A stretch of DNA of 46,094 nt. Source: Pedobacter cryotolerans (lineage in GTDB: Bacteria > Bacteroidota > Bacteroidia > Sphingobacteriales > Sphingobacteriaceae). Every line of letters begins with the position of its first letter. The first letter of the stretch is position 1. The DNA is taken from NCBI RefSeq assembly GCF_005116475.1, contig NZ_SWBO01000017.1:1-46094 (forward strand), in the 5' to 3' direction. Below the pieces are notes generated by a model that did not search any database, was not told the origin of the DNA, and saw nothing but the letters and a program-made list of their open reading frames with translations. Shown here piece by piece: positions 6,251-14,213 of this stretch. The position numbers were made by a program, and so were the translations under genes.

Positions 6251-8632
6251 ATGTTTAAGTACTTGATATTTATTACCCTATTATTGAAAACCTTTTCATC
6301 CAGGGCCAACACAATTGAGATAAGATGCCATATCCCAAATGCAACAAACGTAACAATGATTTGGGGTCTGAACTATTGGAAACTAGCGGAAAGTAAACCT
6401 GCCGGCACCATTATACAAGATAGAGTAATGAGCTCACCCATGGTAAGAGATGGTGATGATTATATCTTAAAACTCAATGTACCAGATAGCTGTTCAATTG
6501 AATATCTCTTTCAATTTACAAAAAAAACGGAGCTATTTAAAGCGAATGTTTATTACACAGACCAAAATCAACTGGCCAATGAGCGTTTTTATCAAAGCAT
6601 TATTAAGGGTAATACGGTCATTAAGATATCACCCGAGGTTAATAAATTAAAACCCACCAAACAGATTTCTTTATTAAAGTATGCTGTCTTTTGCTTTTTA
6701 ATATTCTCAGCACTTGCACTGCTTTATTTTATAGTCCAAAAATTTATTATTAAAAGAACTTTTATTCCTTTAAATCCGAAAGCCGCATTTTTTTCAATTC
6801 CCATTGCACTTTCAACCATTCTCATAATAATCAGAGTAATAACTGTCGATGAGTTAGGTCAGTTCTTGACTGCCCCATTAAATAGTTTACCGGCATTGTT
6901 AAAGGCCTGTTTCCAAGACTTATTATATACCTTTATACTAACAATTCTCTTTGGTTTTCTATTCTTTATAAAAAAGAACAACCGACTTCTAATTCTTTGG
7001 ATCTTTGCTGGCTTTGCTGTTATATCAATTGCCATTGCATTGGCAAACATTAAAATAACTGCATTACTGGGAAGGCCCTTTAACTACAGATGGCTGTATT
7101 ATTCCGATTTTTTAATGAGTTCTGATTCTTCAAGGGCAATTAGCAATAATATTGATAAAAATTCATTATTGGCATATTTAATGATGATCTTGACTGCTAT
7201 CCCCTTGGTTTGGCTTATTTATCAGTTGTTGTATAAACGTCCGGTCATTACAGTTGCATTTTTAATGCTGACTTTCACTGCAGTTTGCCTTGCCAAAACC
7301 AATTTAGCAATTGACGATGGAAAAAAGGAAAATCCAGTCATCTATTTTGTTTCCTCATTATTCCAGGAGAATGGTCTATCGGATAGCTATAATAATAACA
7401 TTAACCTCGACCAATTTACCAAAAAGAACGTAAATGTTTTAGAACCTCAATATGCGTCTGCATTTAAAAAATCCGACATAAAGAATGTTATTGTTTTTGT
7501 ATTAGAATCAACAGCGGCTGAATACATTACTCCCTATAACTCGAGATATAAATCAACACCATTTCTTGATTCCATTAAACAATCGGCGGTACTTTTCGAT
7601 GCCGCTTACGCACACGCCCCAGCAACGAATAAATCATTGGTATCCCTTCTTTGTAGCAGTTATCCCTACCTGTCCTATAAGTCCATTACAGCGGAAATGC
7701 CAGACATTAAATGGCCATCAATCTCTTCGGAGCTCAAAAAATCTGGTTATAGAACTTCTTTTTTCAACTCAGGCGACAATCGTTTTCAGGGTGCTGATAA
7801 TTTTTTAAAGCATAGAGATATAGATGAGATTCGGGATTTTAGACAGAACAACTGTGATGCACCAATTTTTTCTGACCCCCAACACCCAAACGAAAACTTG
7901 GAAGGAATCAGTGATGCCTGCCTGCCTACGGCGTTTTTTGATTGGATAAAAAAAGATCAATCTACCCCATTCTTTTCAATGATGTGGACCTATCAAACAC
8001 ATTACCCGTATTATTCAACAGGCAAGAGGATAAGTTTTAATACGAATAACGAGCTGAAGGAGAGATACTTGAATGCCTTACATGATGCAGATAGGACACT
8101 TCGACAATTGGTTGAGGGATTAAAAACGAGAAACCTGATGAATTCAACACTTATTGTGCTGTTAGGAGATCACGGGGAAGCCTTTGGGCAACACGGGCAA
8201 ACTTCTCATGCAGGGGGTATATTTGAAGAAAACCTTCATATCCCTTTAATTTTTATTAACCCACAGCTTTTTAATGGCGAACACATACCCAAAATTGCAG
8301 GTATTAGCGACGTGGCGCCTACAATTTTTTCCATCTTAAAGAAACCTATCCCAAATGAATGGCAGGGAGAAAACCTATTTAGCAAGATTAGAAAGGAAAA
8401 AGTTTATTTCTTTACTCCATATTCTGATTTGCTGTTTGGCTGCAGAGAAGGAAATTATAAATTTATTTACAATGCAACAACTAACACATCCTATTTATAT
8501 AATTTAAAAAATGATCCACTCGAATCTGTAAACCTTGCCAGTAGAGAACCAGAATATGCTAAAAAACTGAATAATGAACTAAATTCCTGGATGCAATATC
8601 AGATTCAACATGTAAATTCTTTCATTAAGTAG
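6251..8632 (+). CDS. LtaS/sulfatase-superfamily membrane enzyme with extra N-terminal domain
   Basis: A 793-residue product. A signal peptide (~1-20) is followed by an extracytoplasmic beta-rich domain (~22-130, from NTIEIRCHIPN), about five or six membrane helices (~140-355), then a C-terminal alkaline-phosphatase/sulfatase fold domain (~410-780). Metal and nucleophile sites are visible: E419 in VLESTAAE, T459 in PATNKSLVS as probable nucleophile (no Cys/Ser-x-Pro-x-Arg sulfatase motif), and D640-H641 in LGDHGEAFGQHG. A Thr nucleophile points to phosphoglycerol or phosphoethanolamine transfer rather than sulfate-ester cleavage, probably on a surface glycan or lipid. ATG at 6251 is preferred over GTG at 6248. 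The soluble module before the membrane bundle is unusual. It sits between the two copies of a duplicated cassette. Confidence 0.8.
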   Translation: MFKYLIFITLLLKTFSSRANTIEIRCHIPNATNVTMIWGLNYWKLAESKPAGTIIQDRVMSSPMVRDGDDYILKLNVPDSCSIEYLFQFTKKTELFKANVYYTDQNQLANERFYQSIIKGNTVIKISPEVNKLKPTKQISLLKYAVFCFLIFSALALLYFIVQKFIIKRTFIPLNPKAAFFSIPIALSTILIIIRVITVDELGQFLTAPLNSLPALLKACFQDLLYTFILTILFGFLFFIKKNNRLLILWIFAGFAVISIAIALANIKITALLGRPFNYRWLYYSDFLMSSDSSRAISNNIDKNSLLAYLMMILTAIPLVWLIYQLLYKRPVITVAFLMLTFTAVCLAKTNLAIDDGKKENPVIYFVSSLFQENGLSDSYNNNINLDQFTKKNVNVLEPQYASAFKKSDIKNVIVFVLESTAAEYITPYNSRYKSTPFLDSIKQSAVLFDAAYAHAPATNKSLVSLLCSSYPYLSYKSITAEMPDIKWPSISSELKKSGYRTSFFNSGDNRFQGADNFLKHRDIDEIRDFRQNNCDAPIFSDPQHPNENLEGISDACLPTAFFDWIKKDQSTPFFSMMWTYQTHYPYYSTGKRISFNTNNELKERYLNALHDADRTLRQLVEGLKTRNLMNSTLIVLLGDHGEAFGQHGQTSHAGGIFEENLHIPLIFINPQLFNGEHIPKIAGISDVAPTIFSILKKPIPNEWQGENLFSKIRKEKVYFFTPYSDLLFGCREGNYKFIYNATTNTSYLYNLKNDPLESVNLASREPEYAKKLNNELNSWMQYQIQHVNSFIK

Positions 8633-8678
8633 AATTTTAACACGATTTTAAATAAGATTCCCCTATAAAAGGGGTAAG

Positions 8679-8804
8679 CTGTAGATCCAGCCACACATCA
8701 AAATTACTTAAATGCTGCATTTATTTATCAGGAAGACTTGAGCTTAAATAAATAGAAAGTTTACCTGAGTTGATATTAGAAAACGTTTTCAAAAAAGATG
8801 TACC
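8679..8804 (+). pseudogene. Fragment duplicated from the secreted-protein gene at 4781
   Basis: From CTGTAGATCCAGCC to AAAAAAGATGTACC this matches 4857-4984 with few substitutions and small indels. One of these, AAATAAATAG against AAATAAAATAG, breaks the frame. Both ends of the coding region are missing. It lies upstream of the intact Dabb gene, just as the full-length gene lies upstream of the broken Dabb copy. Confidence 0.85.
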
Positions 8805-8821
8805 GTTGCATTAAAAATTTC

Positions 8822-8907
8822 ATGTCAGTCTGAGCCTGTCGAAGACCTTTCTAAAAGTTACCAGCTAAAAACCAGTTGTCCTTAACCAAACTCAAGGACG
8901 ACAATTA
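8822..8907. repeat. Dispersed palindromic repeat (GTCAGTCTGAGCCTGTCGAAG type)
   Basis: Begins GTCAGTCTGAGCCTGTCGAA and ends with CTCAAGGACGACAATTATT, an imperfect inverted arrangement. Related copies lie at 17000-17102, 26480-26503, 31888-32052 and 39301-39360. Elements of this type are common between genes in Bacteroidota. Apart from this and the fragment at 8679-8804, 8633-9103 holds no gene. Confidence 0.65.
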
Positions 8908-9103
8908 TTAAAAACCACAAATTAGTATAAGCCTGTCAAGAGCCCCTCAAATAGTTAAAAAAGAAAAACCATTTTCCTTCACCAAGTTTAGGATCATATC
9001 ATCGATTTTTCCACTTAACTTAATGAAATTTACTCAAATCAATTGTAAAAATTCCGCAAAATCAATTAAATTATTATCTTAATTTTATTCCTAATTTTAA
9101 GGA

Positions 9104-9511
9104 ATGAAAAGGAAACAATTTATTGCTGGGGCTATATTAACTGCAGCTTCAGGAACAGTTATGGCAAAGCAAATTAAATCAGAAAGCACCGGACTTAAAA
9201 AAGGTAACATTATCCACAACGTTTATTTTTGGCTCAAGGATGGCATTTCTAAAACAGAAGAAGAAGATTTTTTGCGTTACTTCGAGCTACTTGCAAAGAT
9301 ACCGCTTGTACAAACCATAAACTATGGCAAAGCAGCACCCACGCCTAAAAGAGAAGTGGTAGATCACTCCTATTCATACCACCTGATCATCACATTCAAA
9401 AACCTGCAAGATATAACCGCTTATGGCAACCACCCAGATCACGCTGCTGGCGCCGAGCAATTCAAAAAATATTGGCAAAGAGTTGAAGTAAAGGATACCA
9501 TTATCATTTAA
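9104..9511 (+). CDS. Dabb (stress-responsive A/B barrel) family protein with Tat-like signal
   Basis: A 135-residue product. MKRKQFIAGAILTAASGTVM is an export signal: the R-K-x-F-I core is a conservative variant of the twin-arginine RRxFL motif. The mature part is a single Dabb ferredoxin-like alpha/beta domain (from NIIHNVYFWLKDGIS to KKYWQRVEVKDTI), with the conserved HNVYFWL first strand and the late Tyr/Trp-rich helix. Dabb proteins are small dimeric barrels of mostly unknown role; some bind hydrophobic ligands or catalyse cyclisations. This is the intact member of a pair; the other, at 5608, follows tatA directly. Identity of the upstream 25 bp suggests that the promoter was duplicated too. 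Confidence 0.88.
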   Translation: MKRKQFIAGAILTAASGTVMAKQIKSESTGLKKGNIIHNVYFWLKDGISKTEEEDFLRYFELLAKIPLVQTINYGKAAPTPKREVVDHSYSYHLIITFKNLQDITAYGNHPDHAAGAEQFKKYWQRVEVKDTIII

Positions 9512-9543
9512 TAACTATCACTAAAATAACGATGAGAGCTTAG

Positions 9544-9828
9544 CTATATGCCTTTTAGTCCTTCGTGCAAACGAATCTGATCCCTAATAGAATATATCAA
9601 TGGCAAATCCAATTCACAGCCTTGACTTTCGCAATGAGCATGATCATTTTCATCTAACTGCACCGAACCAATAACACCCTCATCATCTCTAATTTCATAG
9701 CGGGCATGGCCTAGCGGTTTAATGTAAAAATATCTACCATTTTCGCCTTCAGCAACTTCTATCCTAAACTGTTGGGCGCTTTCTTGTGTATCACCTTCTT
9801 TAAATTTAAAATCATTTTGATTTTCCAT
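9544..9828 (-). CDS. Hypothetical acidic protein, 94 aa
   Basis: A 94-residue product without signal peptide or membrane helix. The core (FRIEVAEGENGRYFYIKPLG to IGSVQLDENDHAHCESQGCE) looks like a small beta-strand domain with paired cysteines and histidines near residues 63-70 that could bind a metal. The end, LPLIYSIRDQIRLHEGL, is a helix. It looks like a conserved small protein of Sphingobacteriaceae but has no function I recognise. It lies downstream of the GNAT gene on the same strand, with a 129-bp gap. Confidence 0.6.
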   Translation of the reverse strand: MENQNDFKFKEGDTQESAQQFRIEVAEGENGRYFYIKPLGHARYEIRDDEGVIGSVQLDENDHAHCESQGCELDLPLIYSIRDQIRLHEGLKGI

Positions 9829-9957
9829 AGCATGTTTATTTTATCTATTAACAATGCTGTGATATTAATTGTTGTAGAATTAAGTTGTTTGGCAAGCCTA
9901 AACATCCAACCGAAAAACAACCATCACCAAGTTATTCAAGAAAATTCTAGCAAACTT

Positions 9958-10479
9958 TTAGGTGTCAAGTTTCTTTTCCATTTCAATTAGGCTAATGCTT
10001 GCTACTTTTGGCTCGCCAAACCTACCCTCAATTTCCTCGAATGTAACAGAACTTCCAGTAGCTACATAACCATGGCGACTGTACCAAGCAATCAGTTCTA
10101 CTCGTTTACTGATCACCGAAATCACAATTTTAGTGCAATCATTTTCCAAGGCATCTTGCTCAGCCGCCATTAAAAGCAACTTGCCTATGCCTTTGCCCTG
10201 AGAAAGTGGTGAAACTGAAAAGAGACCAAGGTGCAACTCATGCGCTTTTACTTCCAAGCAAACCGTACCCAGTATTGTGCCATTTTCATCGCTAAGCTTA
10301 AGGATGCTTACCCTAGGCTTAGCCAGCAGCGATGCCAAAGCCTCTTCATCAATCCTTATCCCACCTAAAATTTCAGCCTCGGTGGTCCAGCCCTTTTTCG
10401 ATTCTTCACCTCGGTAAGCAGAATTTACCAATTTATTCAGTTCTTTAACATCTTCAAGTGTAGCTTTGGTTATTTTCAT
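9958..10479 (-). CDS. GNAT-family N-acetyltransferase
   Basis: A 173-residue single GNAT domain. The acetyl-CoA-binding motif A is SPLSQGKGIGKLLLMAAEQ (about 113-131), preceded by strand beta-4 (LHLGLFSV) and followed by KIVISVISKRVELIAWYSRHGY, the usual beta-5/alpha-4 end. The substrate cannot be read from the sequence; related enzymes acetylate small amines or ribosomal protein N-termini. CAAAAATA at 10496-10503 on the minus strand reads TATTTTTG, a possible -7 box just upstream of the ATG. Confidence 0.85.
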   Translation of the reverse strand: MKITKATLEDVKELNKLVNSAYRGEESKKGWTTEAEILGGIRIDEEALASLLAKPRVSILKLSDENGTILGTVCLEVKAHELHLGLFSVSPLSQGKGIGKLLLMAAEQDALENDCTKIVISVISKRVELIAWYSRHGYVATGSSVTFEEIEGRFGEPKVASISLIEMEKKLDT

Positions 10480-10729
10480 TTTTTTAATTGAGCGGCAAAA
10501 ATAAGCAATGGGTTTCGGCTACCATACCCCAATTGCTGTAAAAAAAATGTGATGATATAAAGAATATTTTTTGTTGAAATGAGCATTACTTGAACAATCG
10601 TCTCGCTCACTTAGTCATAAGCTAAAAACTTTTCGAAACCGCTTTAAAAAGAATAAACCCTCCCGATCCCCCCGCTGGCGCAAGCGTGTCGCTTGTGCCT
10701 AAACCAAAAAAGAAGCTGTTTACGCAAAC

Positions 10730-11028
10730 GGGTTACAACCACTATACCTACCATTCCTCTCTTTTGGATAGGGAGTTGAATGAACCGCGTTGTACCACCA
10801 ACCTTCATAGGGTGAGGCCCTTAAACAAATGGGTTAAAACCACTACCCCCACCATCCCTCTCTTTTGGAGAGGGAGCCGAATGAACCGCGTTAAGCTACG
10901 TACATTGATAGGGTGAGGCCCTTAAACAAATAGGTTAAAACCACTACCCCAACCATCCCTCTCTTTAAGGAGAGGGAGCCGAAGTAACCGCCTTCTACCA
11001 CCAACTTTCATAGGGTGAGGGTTAATCT
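10730..11028. repeat. 101-bp tandem repeat, three units
   Basis: Units begin at 10730, 10831 and 10932 with GGGTTAmAACCACTA (the third begins AGGTTA), and the first two are exactly 101 bp long. Each contains a hairpin CCCTCTC-n-GAGAGGG (most regular in unit 2) and ends with CATAGGGTGAGG or GATAGGGTGAGG. The middle of each unit is more variable than the ends. Reading frames through it are not protein-like. The flanking 10480-10729 and 11029-11230 show no gene. Confidence 0.85.
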
Positions 11029-11234
11029 CTAATCCTCTAACCCATCTATCTAAACTACTATCTGTTACACGCCCAAGCCTAACTCCAAACATTTTTTGCG
11101 CTGAGGTTCATGTTGACGCTAAACGCCAATCGCCACACCTAATTCCCTAAACTTTCGCTTCATCATACAACCCTTCTTAACTTAGGCTCCCTCTCATGTC
11201 CCTTGCTTTGCTATTGCATGATACTTGCTTGGTA

Positions 11235-11420
11235 TCTCGGTATATATTGGGTAAAACTGCGTTTTAAGGGAACTATACCGAGACACTATGGGTAAACAAG
11301 GGCTCTTCAGGGGATTTGGTAGAGGAACGCCAAGGGCAAGCTAGTGTCTATTAAGTATAACTATACTCACTATGTTAGCACAAAAGATATAGGAGTAAGT
11401 AAGCCGTATACCTCGGCTTA
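11235..11420. other. Region of successive inverted repeats
   Basis: Four perfect inverted repeats follow one another: TCTCGGTATA/TATACCGAGA (11235-11244 and 11274-11283, enclosing AAAAC-TGC-GTTTT); AGACACTA/TAGTGTCT (11281-11288 and 11342-11349); AGTATA/TATACT (11354-11367); and TAAGCCG/CGGCTTA (11400-11420). No ORF fits. The stretch lies 200 bp beyond the 3' end of the tRNA-Phe gene. It could be a structured RNA or the remains of a mobile element. Confidence 0.5.
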
Positions 11421-11602
11421 CCATGCACCAACTTTACTCGTATCTTAGTAGCACCTTATACCAGTTTTCTCGGACAAAAGCCGAACAATACCCGAACAAG
11501 GTTCGAGCAAGAATAAGGCAGAGAACAGGTTGTCTTATACTTGATTGTTCATGATTTACGCCCTCCAAATGCCAACTCGGAGCTCCTCGAAAACGCTTTA
11601 AA

Positions 11603-11633
11603 ACGAAAAAACCCCAACTTTCGTTGAGGTTTT
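11603..11633 (-). terminator. Intrinsic terminator of tRNA-Phe
   Basis: On the minus strand AACCTCAAC-GAAA-GTTGGGGTT forms a GNRA-capped stem with one G-U pair, followed by a T-run. It begins three bases after the encoded CCA. Confidence 0.88.
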
Positions 11634-11635
11634 CT

Positions 11636-11711
11636 TGGTGGTGCCTGCTGGAATCGAACCAGCGACACAAGGATTTTCAGTCCTTTGCTCTACCGACTGA
11701 GCTAAGGCACC
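11636..11711 (-). tRNA. tRNA-Phe (anticodon GAA)
   Basis: Minus-strand cloverleaf: acceptor GGTGCCT pairs with AGGCACC, the D arm contains AGCTCAGTCGGTAGAGC, the anticodon stem-loop GGACTGAAAATCC gives anticodon GAA, and the T arm is CTGGTTCGATTCCAG. The discriminator is A and the 3' CCA (11638-11636) is encoded. Length is 76 nt with CCA. No integrase or target-site duplication lies against its 3' end. Confidence 0.97.
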
Positions 11712-11730
11712 ATCGTCCCGTTTGGGAATG

Positions 11731-11738
11731 CAAATGTA
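11731..11738 (-). promoter_or_regulatory. Likely -7 box of tRNA-Phe
   Basis: On the minus strand TACATTTG matches the Bacteroidota -7 consensus TAnnTTTG and ends 19 bp upstream of the mature tRNA 5' end. A good -33 box is not visible at the usual spacing. Confidence 0.5.
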
Positions 11739-11945
11739 GCTTCTTTTTTCAAAAACTAAAATATTTTTTCAATTTAATTTCACTATTTATTCCAAAAACA
11801 GAGCTTCTTGCTAAATATCAGTCATTTACACACAAATAAAATTTTCAAATTATTCATATCGATTCTAAATTTTTAAAATTATGCATGCATAGTAATATAT
11901 ATTCATCTAAATTATTTTAACTTAGCCTAACCATTAACAAAGCGT

Positions 11946-13241
11946 ATGGCAGCACAAATTATCTTTATTCTACTTTTAATTGCAGGCATTGGCTTATTTA
12001 GCTTCAATGCTCGCAAAGTAATTCGCAATATCAAATTAGGTCGCCCGAAAGACCGTAGCGATCAGCCAGCAAAAAGATGGGGTACCATGCTTAAAGTTGC
12101 CTTCGGTCAAACAAAAATGGCGGCTCGTCCTATTCCATTTCTCTTGCACTTGGTGGTTTACTTAGGCTTTGTCATCATCAATCTCGAAGTATTAGAGATC
12201 ATGATTGATGGTATCTTCGGCACCCACCGCGTATTTAGCGGCTTGGGTGGATTGTACAATTTTTTAATTGGCTCATTCGAATTACTGGCAATAGGGGTTT
12301 TATTAGCCTGTGTGGTTTTTTTAATTCGCCGTAATGTGATGAAATTAAAACGCTTTTCTGGGGTAGAAATGAAAACTTGGCCAAAATCTGATGCCAATTA
12401 CATCCTGATTGTAGAAATTCTATTAATGTCGGCCTTTATGATCATGAATGGGGCTGATTATAAATTACAAGCTTTGGGCGAAGCACATTATGTAACTGCT
12501 GGTGCTTATCCAATTAGCATGTGGTTACAAGGTTTGTTACCTGCAGATGCAGCCACCCTAATTGTAATTGAAAGAGCATGTTGGTGGTTCCACATTGTGG
12601 GCATCTTCGCCTTTTTAAACTACCTACCTTACTCTAAACACTTTCACATTTTATTTGCCTTTCCAAACACCTACTTCTCTAATTTAGAGCCAAAAGGCGA
12701 ATTCACCAATATGGCAAGCGTTACCAATGAAGTTAAAGCCATGCTTGATCCTTCTTTTGTACCTGCAGAAACAGCCCCAGGCAAATTTGGCGCCAAAGAT
12801 GTAAACGATTTATCGTGGGTAAACCTAATGAATGCCTACACCTGCACCGAGTGTGGCAGATGTACTTCCGTTTGTCCGGCAAACATTACTGGTAAACTAT
12901 TATCGCCCCGTAAAATAATGATGGATACCCGCGACCGTTTGGAAGAAGTGGGTAAAAACATCGATAAACATGGAGCCGATCATCAAGATGGAAAAGCTTT
13001 ATTAGACGATTACATTACTCGCGAAGAGATTTGGGCTTGCACCAGCTGTAATGCCTGTACCGAAGCTTGTCCGATCAACATCGATCCATTAGAAATTATT
13101 GTTGAGCTAAGAAGATATGCCGTAATGGAAGAATCGGTAGCGCCAGGAAGTATCAACGCCATGTTAGGTAACGTAGAAAACAATGGCGCACCTTGGAAAT
13201 ACTCGCCAGCAGATCGATTGAATTGGGCTAACCAAGATTAA
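11946..13241 (+). CDS. Membrane-anchored Fe-S electron-transfer protein (NarI-like plus two 4Fe-4S)
   Basis: A 431-residue product. Residues ~1-240 hold about five or six membrane helices with histidines in helices (for example PFLLHLVVYLGF, WWFHIVGIFAF), like a NarI/HdrE-type di-heme cytochrome b anchor. The soluble part has two 4Fe-4S motifs, C300-TE-C-GR-C-TSV-CP and C365-TS-C-NA-C-TEA-CP, in a HdrC/SdhB-like helical domain. It probably passes electrons between the quinone pool and the CCG protein encoded 80 bp downstream, a split HdrDE/GlpC-like pair. The physiological donor is not given by the context. The genes appear co-transcribed; the 80-bp gap contains repeated CGCAATACG blocks. Confidence 0.87.
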   Translation: MAAQIIFILLLIAGIGLFSFNARKVIRNIKLGRPKDRSDQPAKRWGTMLKVAFGQTKMAARPIPFLLHLVVYLGFVIINLEVLEIMIDGIFGTHRVFSGLGGLYNFLIGSFELLAIGVLLACVVFLIRRNVMKLKRFSGVEMKTWPKSDANYILIVEILLMSAFMIMNGADYKLQALGEAHYVTAGAYPISMWLQGLLPADAATLIVIERACWWFHIVGIFAFLNYLPYSKHFHILFAFPNTYFSNLEPKGEFTNMASVTNEVKAMLDPSFVPAETAPGKFGAKDVNDLSWVNLMNAYTCTECGRCTSVCPANITGKLLSPRKIMMDTRDRLEEVGKNIDKHGADHQDGKALLDDYITREEIWACTSCNACTEACPINIDPLEIIVELRRYAVMEESVAPGSINAMLGNVENNGAPWKYSPADRLNWANQD

Positions 13242-13321
13242 CAGTTTTCAATTTTCAGTTAACAGCAACTAAAAAATAACAAATCGCAATACGCTATACG
13301 CATTACGCAATACGATTAGAT

Positions 13322-14110
13322 ATGGAATTCAAAGTACCAACAATGGCCGAACTGATGGCCATGGGCGAAGAGCCTGAAATATTATTCTGGGTAGGTTGTG
13401 CAGGCAGTTACGACGAGCGTGCACAAAAGATTACGAGAGACATCTGCAAGATTTTACACCATGTAGGCATCAAATATGCTGTTTTAGGCACCGAAGAAAG
13501 TTGTACTGGAGATCCGGCAAAAAGAGCAGGAAACGAGTTTCTGTTTCAAATGCAAGCCATGACAAACATTGAGGTGTTAAACGGTTACAACATCAAAAAA
13601 ATTGTAACTGGCTGTCCGCATTGTTTCAACACAATTAAAAACGAATATCCAGGCTTAGGTGGTACTTATGAAGTAATCCACCACACCCAACTGATTCAAG
13701 ATTTAATTAACGAAGGCAAACTAAAAGCCGAAGGTGGCGAAAGCTTCAAAGGCAAAAAAATCACCTTCCACGATCCTTGTTATTTAGGCAGAGCAAATGG
13801 CGTATACGAAGCACCACGCAAAGCTTTAGAAGTTTTAGATGCCGATTTGGTAGAGATGAAACGTTGCAAAAGCAACGGACTCTGCTGTGGCGCTGGTGGT
13901 GCACAAATGTTTAAAGAACCAGAAAAAGGAACAAAAGACGTAAATATCGAAAGAATTGAAGAAGCTTTAGCAACCCAACCACAAGTGATCGCAGCGGGCT
14001 GTCCGTTCTGTATGACCATGCTAAGTGATGGTGTTAAATTAAAAGATAAAGAGCAAGAAGTAAAAGTTTTAGATATCGCAGAGATTACCGCAAGAGCGAA
14101 CGGTTTGTAG
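13322..14110 (+). CDS. CCG-domain Fe-S protein (HdrB/GlpC/LutA type)
   Basis: A 262-residue soluble protein with two cysteine-rich CCG-type domains. The first spans ~20-110 (GCAGSYDE, EESCTGD with C61, TGCPHCF). The second spans ~145-250 (HDPCYLGR, GLCCGAGGAQMF with C188-C189, AGCPFCM). In HdrB and relatives such cysteines bind a noncubane or 4Fe-4S cluster at the catalytic or electron-exit site. It follows the membrane Fe-S gene closely, so the two probably form one complex at the inner membrane. Bacteroidota genomes often carry this pair; its electron partner is not established by the sequence. Confidence 0.87.
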   Translation: MEFKVPTMAELMAMGEEPEILFWVGCAGSYDERAQKITRDICKILHHVGIKYAVLGTEESCTGDPAKRAGNEFLFQMQAMTNIEVLNGYNIKKIVTGCPHCFNTIKNEYPGLGGTYEVIHHTQLIQDLINEGKLKAEGGESFKGKKITFHDPCYLGRANGVYEAPRKALEVLDADLVEMKRCKSNGLCCGAGGAQMFKEPEKGTKDVNIERIEEALATQPQVIAAGCPFCMTMLSDGVKLKDKEQEVKVLDIAEITARANGL

Positions 14111-14118
14111 GGATAAAC

Positions 14119-14199
14119 CGTCATTCCCGCAAAAGCGGGAATCGTAATGCCAAATAAAGTTGCTTAGCATTACGATTGCCAATCGAGTTGGCAATGACG
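14119..14199. repeat. 81-bp cruciform palindromic element
   Basis: Outer arms CGTCATT (14119-14125) and AATGACG (14193-14199) are complementary. Inner arms AATCGTAATGC (14140-14150) and GCATTACGATT (14167-14177) are an 11-bp perfect inverted repeat. Between outer and inner arms lie two separate hairpins, CCCGC-AAAA-GCGGG (14126-14139) and GCCAA-TCGAG-TTGGC (14178-14192). The whole folds into a cross, like two REP units in inverted pairing. It starts nine bases after the stop of the CCG protein gene and may also end its transcript. Confidence 0.85.
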
Positions 14200-14213
14200 A
14201 AACCGCCCAACAC

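Noticed and set aside
10686..10916. 76-codon plus-strand frame in the 101-bp repeats
   Set aside because: It lies in tandem repeats, has no domain and uses codons unlike the real genes nearby.
11636..11711. tRNA-Phe as attachment site of the recombinase at 2894-4132
   Set aside because: It is more than 7 kb away with housekeeping genes between, and no copy of the tRNA 3' end was seen near the recombinase.
11434..11839. Frames of 78 and 71 codons over tRNA-Phe
   Set aside because: Both overlap the tRNA and its terminator. The translation ESNQRHKDFQSFALPTELRH is a well-known artefact of reading across a tRNA gene.
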